Of a stretch of 22,232 bases of DNA, positions 13,811 to 21,469 are shown piece by piece. Below the pieces are notes generated by a model. That model saw nothing but the letters and a program-made list of their open reading frames with translations, did no database searches and had not been told where the DNA came from. A program made the position numbers and the translations under genes. Position 1 is the stretch's first letter; each line of letters opens with the position of its first letter. Source of the DNA: Lachnospiraceae bacterium (lineage in GTDB: Bacteria > Bacillota > Clostridia > Lachnospirales > Lachnospiraceae); NCBI GenBank assembly GCA_015258095.1, contig JABZIV010000033.1, forward strand, positions 1 to 22,232. The letters run 5' to 3'.

Positions 13811-15217
13811 TTACTCTTCCGCCAGCTTATCTACTGCCATCAACTTTTCCAGGAAACGTTTAATGACAACAAGAATTACACCGCAAACCATTAGTGAAGA
13901 ACCGAGAATAATCAGGATCTTCGCATAGCCCCACTTATCGGTTACGGCAACCAGGTATCCGGAGGCAATTCCGGAGAAGGTATAGGTAAGGTACCAAGCA
14001 CTCATCGCCATGGAAGAAAAACGCTCCGGTGTCAACTTATTAAATAAGGCCATACCAACCGGTGAAACCAAGAGTTCTCCGATGGTTAATACCGTATAAG
14101 CAAGAAGCATATACCATAAATCCATTTTCACGGATTTATCTAAAACGCCATGTAAAGTATTGAATCCGGCAAGGATGATAAAGAAAGCCAAACCGGTAAT
14201 AGCCATACCGATTGCCATTTTCAAGCTGATGGGAGGATCCATCTTCTTTTCGCCAAGCTTCATCCAGAGGTTACCGAAGATAGGAGAAAGGATAATGCAC
14301 AAAATTCCGTTAAAGGAAAGTAACCAAACAACCGGAACCTGAAATCCTAAAACTTTTAGATTCACATAATCATTTGCCAGAGTATTGATGGTATAAGAAG
14401 TCTGGAAGTAACAAGTCCAGTATACCGTTACCAGAAGGAAGATAATAAACATACCGAGAATTCTCTTCTTGTCAACATCGGTGAGTTTTTCCGCCTTCTC
14501 TACCTTCTGATTGCTCTTCTCTTCTGTTTTCTTTCCTTTTCCGGCAGGATACTTTCCGACTTCTCCGAGCCATTTGGGAATCAAAACCAGATAGATTGCA
14601 AAAACAAGAAACATACCGATGGAAACCATCAAGTAGGCATATTTATAACCGTAACGAACAACATTTCCAGCTGCATCCCGTACTGCCATCCAGTGGTCTG
14701 TCAGCATACCGCCAAGAATAGGACCGAAGAAGCTTCCGATATTCACCGCCATATAGAAAATTCCGTATGCGGCGTCCTTTCGTGTATGCTCTTTTTTGGA
14801 ATAAAGCATTCCGACAATGGCACTCAGATTATTATTGAGAAAAGCTGCCGCAACGATGTTTAAGGTAATACCGACTATTACCAAAGGCACGTTCGGTGTA
14901 AAAAGAAAGAAGAACAGATAAGCGACACCCTGTAAAAAGAACGCGAGAAGCAATGCCTTCTGAATTCCCAAGAATCGGTCTGTAATAACGGAACCGAGTA
15001 ACGGTAGAATAGATCCTGCCGTTGTTGCAACGGAAATCAATAAACCTGCCTGTTCCTTGGATAAACCCAGTCCTCCCATACCCACACTATAGGTATAGAA
15101 GAAAATCAAGAATCCGGATACGGCGTACTTTAAGAAACTTGATCCGCACATCCCTATACAGGAAAGCCAAAGCCCCTTCGGATGGTGGAATTTCTCCTGT
15201 TGAACTGTCTCTTCCAT
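13811..15217 (-). CDS. POT/PTR family peptide transporter with degenerate ExxER motif
   Basis: Major-facilitator transporter of the proton-dependent oligopeptide family, which takes up di- and tripeptides. The 468-residue protein has about 12-14 hydrophobic segments. Diagnostic features are PKGL at 13-16, the loop GSVITDRFLG at 75-84 and the PTR2 signature FYMAVNIGSFFGPILGG at 154-170. However, the helix-1 motif ExxERFxYY, normally a few residues after PKGL and central to proton coupling, is replaced by GMCGSSFLKY with no Glu or Arg. Substrate or coupling may therefore differ. It has its own promoter; no clear terminator follows, and the stop is about 58 bases from the lexA -35. Distinct POT subfamily with unknown substrate is my reading. 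Confidence 0.88.
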   Translation of the reverse strand: MEETVQQEKFHHPKGLWLSCIGMCGSSFLKYAVSGFLIFFYTYSVGMGGLGLSKEQAGLLISVATTAGSILPLLGSVITDRFLGIQKALLLAFFLQGVAYLFFFLFTPNVPLVIVGITLNIVAAAFLNNNLSAIVGMLYSKKEHTRKDAAYGIFYMAVNIGSFFGPILGGMLTDHWMAVRDAAGNVVRYGYKYAYLMVSIGMFLVFAIYLVLIPKWLGEVGKYPAGKGKKTEEKSNQKVEKAEKLTDVDKKRILGMFIIFLLVTVYWTCYFQTSYTINTLANDYVNLKVLGFQVPVVWLLSFNGILCIILSPIFGNLWMKLGEKKMDPPISLKMAIGMAITGLAFFIILAGFNTLHGVLDKSVKMDLWYMLLAYTVLTIGELLVSPVGMALFNKLTPERFSSMAMSAWYLTYTFSGIASGYLVAVTDKWGYAKILIILGSSLMVCGVILVVIKRFLEKLMAVDKLAEE

Positions 15218-15264
15218 AATTCCTCCTTCATTATGACAAAAATTTGAAAAAATAAATAATGTTA

Positions 15265-15293
15265 ATAATATAACAAATTAATCATAATAACAA
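15265..15293 (-). promoter_or_regulatory. Promoter of the POT transporter gene
   Basis: On the - strand: TTGTTA (15288-15293), 17-base spacer, TATTAT (15265-15270). Each element is close to consensus. The surrounding 100 bases are very AT-rich. The leader ends in GAAGGAGG just before the ATG at 15217. Confidence 0.6.
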
Positions 15294-15320
15294 GAACTAA
15301 AACAATCTTATAGAAATATC

Positions 15321-15653
15321 TTATGAAAGAGACGCTTTCTTGGCATCCGACCAAATCTTTTCGAGGTCATAGTATTCCCGCATCTCTTTTGAAAAAAGAT
15401 GAACAACGATATCTCGAAAATCCATGAGAATCCAACCGGAACTGCTCTCCCCTTCTTTTCGTAAAGTTTCTCCCGGAAAAGCCTCTTCCACGCTATCCTT
15501 AAGCGCGTCCAACTGTCTTATATTGTCAGCGGAAGCCAGAACGAAATAATCTGCCAGAGTGGATATCGATGTAATATCCAGTATCATTAGATTGCTTGCC
15601 TTTTTATCTTCCAAAACTTTTGTGATTTTTTGTAAAAATTCCTGATTCTCCAT
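15321..15653 (-). CDS. rsfS: Ribosome silencing factor RsfS
   Basis: Binds L14 on the 50S subunit and blocks subunit joining when nutrients are low. The 110-residue protein shows the family core: ITSISTLADYFVLASADNIR (about 27-46), GWILMDFRDIVVHLF and REYYDLEKIW. The ATG has AGGAG about 7 bases upstream. It follows yqeK after a 100-base gap, the standard clostridial neighbourhood (nadD-yqeK-rsfS). That gap shows no strong terminator, only the short inverted repeat GTGA-AAA-TCAC. Confidence 0.96.
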   Translation of the reverse strand: MENQEFLQKITKVLEDKKASNLMILDITSISTLADYFVLASADNIRQLDALKDSVEEAFPGETLRKEGESSSGWILMDFRDIVVHLFSKEMREYYDLEKIWSDAKKASLS

Positions 15654-15753
15654 AAATTTCTCCTATAAAAAGCTCTTCTCAAAACAGAAAGGTGATTTTC
15701 ACTCCACCAAGAATAAATAAAAGCCTTGTTACGAAAAATAGACTTCTTTTATA

Positions 15754-16362
15754 TTACTGTACATCCTCCCCTTTTTCCAGAAGGTCTCTGTAATATTGCA
15801 AGGCTTCCAGGGAAAGAGAACACATTGCCTGTCCTTTCTTTTCGACATATTGAATCGTAGCCTGCAATGTTTTATAAACAGCGGTATCGAGGTCATAGAA
15901 AGCAATTCGGCGGATTTCCTCCAGTTCTTCGCGTTCTCCTCTTCTCACTTCAATGTAATCCGCAAGATATACAATTTTTTCCAGTAAGCTCATCGCCGGT
16001 TTTCCGATGGTATGATAGTAAATGGCAGATAAAATATCTTCATTTTCAATCTGAAAATGCTTTCTGGCATAGGTTGCTCCGTATATTCCGTGTAAAACCT
16101 GCGGAGCGGCGATAAATTCCGGAAGAATAGGAATATGTTCTCTCTCACAAGCGTTTAGTAAATCTTTCTTGCCCATGAACTTTGCACAATCATGTGTAAG
16201 TCCTGCAAGCTCCGCCTCTCTTAAATCACAACCGTGTGCCATGGCAAGAGCAATTGAAGTGAAAGAGACGCTGAGTGAGTGCTCGTATCGTTCCTCGGTA
16301 AGATGTTCTTTCAGATGTTTTCGAATGGATTTGATCTGCTCAAAATAGACTTTTTCTTCCAA
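15754..16362 (-). CDS. yqeK: HD-domain hydrolase YqeK, likely diadenosine tetraphosphatase
   Basis: HD-superfamily phosphohydrolase; members of this family have been shown to cut Ap4A symmetrically to ADP. The 202-residue protein has metal-binding residues His28 (EHSLSV), His57-Asp58 (LTHDCAK), later His residues at LHGIYGA and YYHTIGK, and Asp in VYLADYIE. The start codon is TTG at 16362 with a strong GGAAGGAG about 9 bases upstream. The gap to nadD is 18 bases. NadD and YqeK are fused in some bacteria, supporting a shared nucleotide-metabolism role. Confidence 0.95.
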   Translation of the reverse strand: MEEKVYFEQIKSIRKHLKEHLTEERYEHSLSVSFTSIALAMAHGCDLREAELAGLTHDCAKFMGKKDLLNACEREHIPILPEFIAAPQVLHGIYGATYARKHFQIENEDILSAIYYHTIGKPAMSLLEKIVYLADYIEVRRGEREELEEIRRIAFYDLDTAVYKTLQATIQYVEKKGQAMCSLSLEALQYYRDLLEKGEDVQ

Positions 16363-16380
16363 AATAGCCGTCTCCTTCCC

Positions 16381-17058
16381 TTACTGATATAAATGCTTTT
16401 CTATAATATAGTTTTCTACTGCGTCCGGAACCATAGCGTGGATAGACTCTCCTCTTTCTAGACGTTTACGAATCGTAGAGCTGGAAAAGTCAACTCCTTT
16501 CATGGAAAGAAAAAGGGAACAGAGTCCGTACATAGCCTTCCATTTCCGCTCCCATTCTTTCAGAACGGACTGCGCTACCGCATCGTTACGATTCGCAACG
16601 AGAAAGGTACAGAGCTTCCCTAATGCATGAATTTCGTGCCATGAAGCAAGCGTAAAATATTCATCCGTTCCCAGAATAAAATAAAAGGATGCTTCAGGAA
16701 AGGCTTTTCTTAACAAAAGAAGGGAATCATAAGTATAGGAATCCCCGCCTCTCTCTCCTTCCATCGTAGAATAAAAATAAGGAGAAGAAGGAAGACTTTC
16801 TTCTAAAGCAAGTTCCAGCATTTTTACACGGATAAAAAAGGGAAGTAATGCCGTCCGATCCTTATGATAGGGGCGCCCGGTGGGAAGAAAAAGAATGCGA
16901 TTGAGCCCGATTTCTTTCCGCGCCGTTTCCGCAAGCAGAAGGTGTCCGTTATGAACGGGATTAAAGCTTCCGCCGAGAATCCCAATCTTCTCTTTCTTTA
17001 AAGAGCAGATTCCCGCTTCCAGTTCACTTAAAGAAAGGCAAAGTACTTTTTTACTCAT
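16381..17058 (-). CDS. nadD: Nicotinate-nucleotide adenylyltransferase NadD
   Basis: Transfers AMP from ATP to nicotinate mononucleotide in NAD synthesis. The 225-residue protein has GGSFNPVHNGHL at 29-40 (the GxFxPxHxGH nucleotide-binding motif), LPTGRPYHK, FILGTDEYFTLASWHE at 127-142 and SSSTIRKRL at 192-200. About 24 residues precede the usual start of the fold; I see no better internal start, and the ATG overlaps the yhbY stop by 4 bases, so the extension is probably real. It lies in the obg-yhbY-nadD-yqeK run. Confidence 0.96.
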   Translation of the reverse strand: MSKKVLCLSLSELEAGICSLKKEKIGILGGSFNPVHNGHLLLAETARKEIGLNRILFLPTGRPYHKDRTALLPFFIRVKMLELALEESLPSSPYFYSTMEGERGGDSYTYDSLLLLRKAFPEASFYFILGTDEYFTLASWHEIHALGKLCTFLVANRNDAVAQSVLKEWERKWKAMYGLCSLFLSMKGVDFSSSTIRKRLERGESIHAMVPDAVENYIIEKHLYQ

Positions 17059-17357
17059 GAAAAGGCTCTGTTCTGTTCCTCTTTAGCCGGTTTATACAGA
17101 ATAATCTTTCTGCCTATAATTTGAACCAGCTCCGAATTGGAACGCTCTGCCACGGTACTGCCTAGTTCACGAATGTCTGCATCGCAATTTTTGAGAACAT
17201 TTATTTTCATAATTTCATGCTTTTCCATATACTCTTCAACGGATTTTGTAAACTCCGGTGTAAGCACATTCTTTCCGAGAGAAAGTACGGCATCCACGGT
17301 CTGGGCAGCGCTTCGAATCCGCGCACGCATCTTACTGTCTGTTATATATGATTTCAT
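17055..17357 (-). CDS. yhbY: CRM-domain RNA-binding protein YhbY
   Basis: Small RNA-binding protein associated with pre-50S particles. At 100 residues it matches the family, and the single CRM domain shows AQTVDAVLSLGKNVLTPEF near 18-36 (normally GKxGLT), HEIMKINVLKNC and a closing SELVQIIGRKIILYKP. The start overlaps the obg stop, and the stop overlaps the nadD start, both as ATGA, so the three genes are translated in a chain. Confidence 0.93.
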   Translation of the reverse strand: MKSYITDSKMRARIRSAAQTVDAVLSLGKNVLTPEFTKSVEEYMEKHEIMKINVLKNCDADIRELGSTVAERSNSELVQIIGRKIILYKPAKEEQNRAFS

Positions 17358-18661
17358 TCTTCCTCCTTATCGTCATCATAGTACTCGAAAGCATGAGAAT
17401 AAATCTGGATGGTGTCTCCTTCTTTTAAGCCCATCTTCTTTAATTCCTTGATGATTCCCTGCTCTACCATAAAGCGCTGGAAAAATAAAAATCCCTTTTC
17501 GGACTCTAAGTTGGTATAGCCGAGCATCTTCTCCATCTTCGGTCCTTCCACAATAAAGAGCCCCTCTTCCGGATGTTCATAGCTGAGCGGAAGCTTCTCT
17601 ACGGAACCCAGTGTGGAAAGATCCACTTCACTTTCATATTGCATTTCTTCTTTATCGATGCTCTCGAGTAAACGATAGGCTTCTTCCAGTAACGGATAGA
17701 TTCCCTGATTCAATGCCGCGGAAATTTTGAAGAAAGGATATCCCTGATCTTTACAATAGTCTTCCAAGGCATGAAGTGCCGCTTCCTGTTCTTCCGATTG
17801 GATTAATTCGATTTTATTTGCAGCAACAATAATCGGTTTTTTCAAAATTGCGGGATCATATTGCGCACACTCCGCATGAATGCTTTTTAAATCGGAAAGA
17901 GGGTCTCTTCCCTCGGAACCGGCCCCGTCTACAATATGAATGAGCACCCTGGAGCGGTGAATGTGACGAAGAAACTGGTATCCGAGCCCTACCCCTTCAC
18001 TTGCGCCTTCAATTAATCCGGGGATATCCGCCATGACGAAGCTTCGGTCTCCCTTTAAATTCACCACGCCGAGATGCGGATTTAAAGTCGTAAAATGATA
18101 GTTCGCAATCTCCGGTCTGGCATTACTGCACATAGAAAGAAGGGTCGACTTTCCGACATTGGGAAAGCCAATCAGTCCGACATCCGCTATCACGCGAAGT
18201 TCCAAACGGAGTGTAATCTCTCTGGCCTCCTGTCCCGGTTGGGCGAATTTAGGAGCCTGCATGGAGGGAGTGGCAAAATGCATATTACCCAGTCCTCCCT
18301 TTCCCCCGGGAAGCAGGATGATGCGACGATTTTCCCCGCTCATATCGGTAATCAGTTTTCCACTTTCCGCATCTTTTATTAGAGTACCGGCAGGAACCTT
18401 TAAGATCAGGTCTTTTCCGTTTTTGCCATGCATTCTTCTTCCATCGCCTTCTTCTCCATCTCCTGCAGAATATTTCATTTTATGGCGAAATGCTTCCAGG
18501 CTGTTTAAACCGTCATCCACTTCTACAATAACATCCCCGCCTTTTCCGCCGTCACCGCCATCCGGGCCGCCGGCAGGGACATATAACTCTCTTCGAAAGG
18601 AAACGTGTCCATTTCCTCCTTTTCCACTTCGTACTACAATCTTCGCTGTATCTGCAAACAT
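17354..18661 (-). CDS. obg: GTPase Obg (CgtA), 50S assembly and stress signalling
   Basis: Essential GTPase that binds the 50S subunit and links ribosome assembly to nutrient state. I chose the ATG at 18661 (435 residues): AGGAG lies 7 bases upstream and the family starts with this MFADTAKIVV; the same frame is open 34 codons further with no similarity. The glycine-rich Obg domain is 1-158 (GKGGNGHVSF, GGPDGGDGGKGGDV). The G domain has G1 GFPNVGKS at 165-172 and G3 DIPGLIEGASEG from 212. G4 reads NKIE at 282-285 instead of the usual NKxD. A C-terminal OCT domain fills about 350-430. It follows the rpmA terminator. Confidence 0.97.
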   Translation of the reverse strand: MFADTAKIVVRSGKGGNGHVSFRRELYVPAGGPDGGDGGKGGDVIVEVDDGLNSLEAFRHKMKYSAGDGEEGDGRRMHGKNGKDLILKVPAGTLIKDAESGKLITDMSGENRRIILLPGGKGGLGNMHFATPSMQAPKFAQPGQEAREITLRLELRVIADVGLIGFPNVGKSTLLSMCSNARPEIANYHFTTLNPHLGVVNLKGDRSFVMADIPGLIEGASEGVGLGYQFLRHIHRSRVLIHIVDGAGSEGRDPLSDLKSIHAECAQYDPAILKKPIIVAANKIELIQSEEQEAALHALEDYCKDQGYPFFKISAALNQGIYPLLEEAYRLLESIDKEEMQYESEVDLSTLGSVEKLPLSYEHPEEGLFIVEGPKMEKMLGYTNLESEKGFLFFQRFMVEQGIIKELKKMGLKEGDTIQIYSHAFEYYDDDKEEE

Positions 18662-18741
18662 AGACGCTCCTAAACTATAAAATTCATGCAATAAGGCTAA
18701 GACACTCCGGTCTCTCTTATCGCAATACAGAAGAACAGATA

Positions 18742-18763
18742 GCGTATCCATTGCAGGATACAC
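18742..18763 (-). promoter_or_regulatory. Hairpin in obg leader
   Basis: On the - strand GTGTATCC pairs with GGATACGC (8 pairs with one G-U) around a TGCAAT loop. No T-run follows. It lies between the rpmA terminator and the obg start, about 80 bases before the ATG, and could be a leader element of obg. I found no convincing promoter in the same interval. Confidence 0.4.
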
Positions 18764-18774
18764 GTTCTATATAA

Positions 18775-18808
18775 GAAAAAAACCCCACACCGAAAACCGG
18801 CATGGGGT
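18775..18808 (-). terminator. Intrinsic terminator after rpmA
   Basis: On the - strand ACCCCATGCCG pairs with CGGTGTGGGGT (11 pairs with two G-U) around GTTTT, then runs into T7. It closes the rplU-rpmA unit and separates it from obg. Confidence 0.93.
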
Positions 18809-18817
18809 TCATTTTTC

Positions 18818-19075
18818 TTATGCCCTTGGAAGAACAGAAACCTGCTTACGATCTCTACCTAAGCGACCAAACTTAACGATACCGTCAATCTTCGCAAATA
18901 AAGTAAAGTCATTTCCCAAGCCTACATTCTGACCCGGATGAATTCTCGTTCCATTCTGCTTGTACAGGATGTTTCCTGCTTTTACAAACTGACCGTCCGC
19001 TCTCTTCGCACCAAGTCTTTTTGATTCAGAATCTCTACCGTTTTTGGTAGAACCCATACCTTTATGATGAGCCAT
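18818..19075 (-). CDS. rpmA: 50S ribosomal protein L27, form without N-terminal extension
   Basis: L27 reaches the peptidyl-transferase centre with its N-terminus. The 85-residue protein starts MAHHKGMGSTKNGRDSESKR and ends RDRKQVSVLPRA. Most Firmicutes encode about nine extra N-terminal residues (ending in FFA) that the protease Prp removes. Here an in-frame TAA lies two codons before the ATG and GGAAGGAG is positioned for this ATG, so the extension is absent. No prp (ysxB) gene lies between rplU and rpmA. The gene shares the rplU transcript and ends in a strong terminator. Confidence 0.97.
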   Translation of the reverse strand: MAHHKGMGSTKNGRDSESKRLGAKRADGQFVKAGNILYKQNGTRIHPGQNVGLGNDFTLFAKIDGIVKFGRLGRDRKQVSVLPRA

Positions 19076-19104
19076 ATCTTATACTCCTTCCTGCAATACA
19101 CGAG

Positions 19105-19144
19105 TTAAAACGAGCTATCGCACGCTTTTCGAGGGATACTCGTT
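19105..19144 (-). promoter_or_regulatory. Hairpin in rplU-rpmA spacer
   Basis: On the - strand AACGAGTATC pairs with GATA-G-CTCGTT (10 pairs with a one-base bulge) around a 15-base loop, followed by TTTA. It sits where the prp gene lies in related bacteria. It may be a weak attenuator or a stability hairpin. Confidence 0.4.
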
Positions 19145-19166
19145 ATAAACAAAAACCCGTTTCGTA

Positions 19167-19472
19167 CTAACCGATTTTTTCAATCTTCACTTCTGTAAAG
19201 AGCTGTCTGTGCCCGTTCTTCTTGTGATAACCGGACTTTCTCTTGTAGCGATATACAATAACCTTCTTCGCTTTCCCGTTCTTCAGAACCGTTCCGGAAA
19301 CCTTCGCTCCTTTTACAGTGGGAGTACCAATCTTCAAAGCACCGTCATGCAGAAGAAGAACTTCATCAAAGCTTACTTTCGCTCCCTCTTCTACGTCCAG
19401 CTTCTCAACACGGATTACATCGCCTTCGCTGACTTTGTACTGCTTTCCACCACTTACAATCACTGCATACAT
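19167..19472 (-). CDS. rplU: 50S ribosomal protein L21
   Basis: Large-subunit protein L21, which binds 23S rRNA. The 101-residue protein is normal length and begins MYAVIVSGGKQYKVSEGDVI; the RNA-binding loop near the end is YKRKSGYHKKNGHRQ, followed by the usual terminal V-K-I-E-K-I. AGGAGG lies 8-9 bases before the ATG. It heads the rplU-rpmA unit, with a promoter and about 75 bases of leader. Confidence 0.97.
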   Translation of the reverse strand: MYAVIVSGGKQYKVSEGDVIRVEKLDVEEGAKVSFDEVLLLHDGALKIGTPTVKGAKVSGTVLKNGKAKKVIVYRYKRKSGYHKKNGHRQLFTEVKIEKIG

Positions 19473-19476
19473 TAGG

Positions 19477-19545
19477 ACATCCTCCTATAAATTTACTCGC
19501 TAGCTTTGGTGAGCATACGCTTCTTTTACCTAGCTAAGCGGCATC
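19477..19545 (-). promoter_or_regulatory. rplU leader, possible L21-type ribosomal protein leader
   Basis: The roughly 70-base untranslated leader contains CCTAG and CTAGG 9-10 bases apart plus repeated TAGC/GCTAGC words able to pair in more than one way. An L21 leader family is known in Firmicutes; I cannot confirm a match from sequence alone. Confidence 0.35.
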
Positions 19546-19551
19546 TAGGCT

Positions 19552-19580
19552 ACTTTACAGTATTTTCCGAGTCTCGTCAA
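19552..19580 (-). promoter_or_regulatory. rplU-rpmA promoter
   Basis: On the - strand: TTGACG (19575-19580; 5 of 6 of the -35 consensus), 17-base spacer, TAAAGT (19552-19557; 4 of 6). Initiation near 19545 gives a leader of about 73 bases. A terminator for the upstream gene lies just before it. Confidence 0.7.
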
Positions 19581-19593
19581 GATTTTTCTATGG

Positions 19594-19624
19594 AAAAAAG
19601 AAAGGGAAAATACAGTGCCTTTCT
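19594..19624 (-). terminator. Intrinsic terminator after the NlpC/P60 gene
   Basis: On the - strand AGAAAGG pairs with CCTTTCT (7 pairs) around a 12-base loop and runs into T6. The stem is short and only moderately GC-rich. A second small hairpin CCGTA/TACGG overlaps the stop-codon region just upstream. It separates the cell-wall hydrolase gene from the rplU promoter. Confidence 0.65.
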
Positions 19625-19637
19625 CTTCCGTAAAATA

Positions 19638-21365
19638 CTACGGTAAAATGCTCCTGTAGTAGGGATAATTTGCATAAACCTCATCAACGGATACGTTTCC
19701 GGCCGTGGCGTTTTCATGAATGGCGAGCATCTTTCCTTCTTTCGTCCAGGTAAGGAAAAGAACCACGTGACTTTCTCCACCAGGTTGAATCACCAGATCC
19801 CCCGGTTCCAGTTCACTCCTTTTTATTTTTCTTCCCTTCGCAATCAATTCCTGTGTACTGGAAGCAAAATCCAGTGGATTCTCCGCTCCTGTCCAGTACA
19901 CCCACTGGGCGAATCCCGAACAGTCCAATCCTTTTCGATTTCGTCCCTTATAATCTCTTTCTGCAATCGTTTTTCCGAATCCGTTCCCTGTAAGACCCTG
20001 TTTTCCGGCCTTTCCTCCATAATAATAGGGAACTTTTCCAACTGTAGTTAGCGCAAAGTGAATGACATTTTTTCGTTCTTCACTAAGATTTGCCGGAAGC
20101 AAACTCATATAATGAGATATTTCCTCTTCTGTAATCGGCGTCTTCGTTTCGACCGTGGACAGGCTCAGACCATAGGCGTTAAACCAATCTTTTTCTGCGA
20201 GTTGGTTCACGGCTGCGATACATTCCGTATTCCAGCCTTTCCAACGGGAAAACGGGCTCCGATCCAGTTCTTGGTCTTTTTCCAATGAAGATAAAGGAAT
20301 TTCCCGTAAGCCGTTCTGATCATCAAACTTCTTCACTTGTACCGTAATGGTCAAATCCACGTGGCCGGGGCAATAACGCTTTTTCGTCTTTTTGTTTTTC
20401 TCTTCTTTTCCTTTCTCTTCCTTTTTCTGCGCTTCTTCTTTTTCTTCTTGCCCGCCGCTTTCCGCTTTTTTCTCTTTTGAAACAGGCTGTTCTTCCGTAC
20501 CGGACTCCGCCAGGTCGGAAGCACTGACCGTACTTTTTTCTTTCTTTTCCGCTTCGCTCGGAACGCCTTTTTTTTCCGTCTCTCCGCTTGCAACCTTAGT
20601 TTCTTCCGGACTGCTCTTTTGTGCAGCAACAGAACTCTCGGGGGAGGAGGCTTTTTGTTCCACTTCACTCCCTACGATTTCAGGATGACCGGCATCTTCT
20701 TCATGCAGGTCTTCTCCGGTCTGGAAATCCATGCAGCCCTCATCATAATAAACCGGACCGATGGATAAATGGTAAGAATGAGACTTCTCAAAAAGTTCTT
20801 TGCAAATCTCCTGAAAATGGGCAGCATCCAAATAATTATGTTTGTAAGAATAAACGGAGGCCATCGCCAGTATATCCTTTACATTGCTGGAATCCGTTAT
20901 CTCCTGTCCATCTCCGTTTAGAAAACGATAATGGATATTTTTAAAATAAGGAACTGGATACGCTGCCGCCCGATTCTCTAAAGCATTCTGCACGGACGGG
21001 TTATACTTTCCCATAATCCGGGAGCGTTTCACACCCAGGGTTTTCGCAACTTTTTCCGGTGTTTCTCCCGCCTCTTCCGAAATCCGGGCAAGATAGCTGC
21101 TCTCCACTTGCATCATCTCCTTATAAAATTTCTCCCCTATAGAATTCCCTGCATCATCTCTTACGTAATAGAGGTTATAACGATCGATTTTAGGCAAATC
21201 GACCGCTGTCTCCTCTTCCTTTTGAAAATAGAGAGAAGACGGCGAAAGAGGACTTGCCGGTTTCGCGATTTTTTCCACTACCCGATCCGGATTTTTCTTC
21301 GCTTTCGGATATAAGGCAAGAAAAAATGCAGGAGTAAGAAGGAGAAGAATGCAAACTCTTCCCAT
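19638..21365 (-). CDS. Secreted NlpC/P60 cell-wall hydrolase with Glu/Lys-rich linker
   Basis: Probable exported peptidoglycan peptidase. I favour the ATG at 21365 (575 residues): GGAGAGGAG lies upstream and the product starts with a signal peptide or anchor (MGRVCILLLLTPAFFLALYP). A TTG at 21446 with AAGGG would add 27 basic residues. A unique region (about 55-220) precedes a low-complexity Glu/Lys/Ser linker (about 235-328). The C-terminal NlpC/P60 domain has the catalytic Cys482 in LDCSGFAQW, His533 in GGESHVVLF and His550 in AIHENA. The preceding YCPGHVDLT segment is common in such clostridial proteins. It lies between rluD and rplU, which is not a conserved position. Confidence 0.88.
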   Translation of the reverse strand: MGRVCILLLLTPAFFLALYPKAKKNPDRVVEKIAKPASPLSPSSLYFQKEEETAVDLPKIDRYNLYYVRDDAGNSIGEKFYKEMMQVESSYLARISEEAGETPEKVAKTLGVKRSRIMGKYNPSVQNALENRAAAYPVPYFKNIHYRFLNGDGQEITDSSNVKDILAMASVYSYKHNYLDAAHFQEICKELFEKSHSYHLSIGPVYYDEGCMDFQTGEDLHEEDAGHPEIVGSEVEQKASSPESSVAAQKSSPEETKVASGETEKKGVPSEAEKKEKSTVSASDLAESGTEEQPVSKEKKAESGGQEEKEEAQKKEEKGKEEKNKKTKKRYCPGHVDLTITVQVKKFDDQNGLREIPLSSLEKDQELDRSPFSRWKGWNTECIAAVNQLAEKDWFNAYGLSLSTVETKTPITEEEISHYMSLLPANLSEERKNVIHFALTTVGKVPYYYGGKAGKQGLTGNGFGKTIAERDYKGRNRKGLDCSGFAQWVYWTGAENPLDFASSTQELIAKGRKIKRSELEPGDLVIQPGGESHVVLFLTWTKEGKMLAIHENATAGNVSVDEVYANYPYYRSILP

Positions 21366-21469
21366 TGTTTGTACTCTCCTCTCCGTCATTCCTCTCTTCG
21401 CCTTGTTTTTTTCTTTTTGACGGTTCTTATTTTGAAAATGAATCAATTTTTTACCCTTACTCTTCTACT

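Noticed and set aside
18662..18763. 34-codon N-terminal extension of obg
   Set aside because: The extension has no family similarity, the internal ATG has a proper Shine-Dalgarno, and family members start with the same MFxDxA segment.
20351..20668. A 105-residue, extremely Lys/Arg-rich open frame on the - strand
   Set aside because: It is the shifted frame of the Glu/Lys-rich linker of the NlpC/P60 protein. Its composition comes from purine-rich DNA and it has no start signal.
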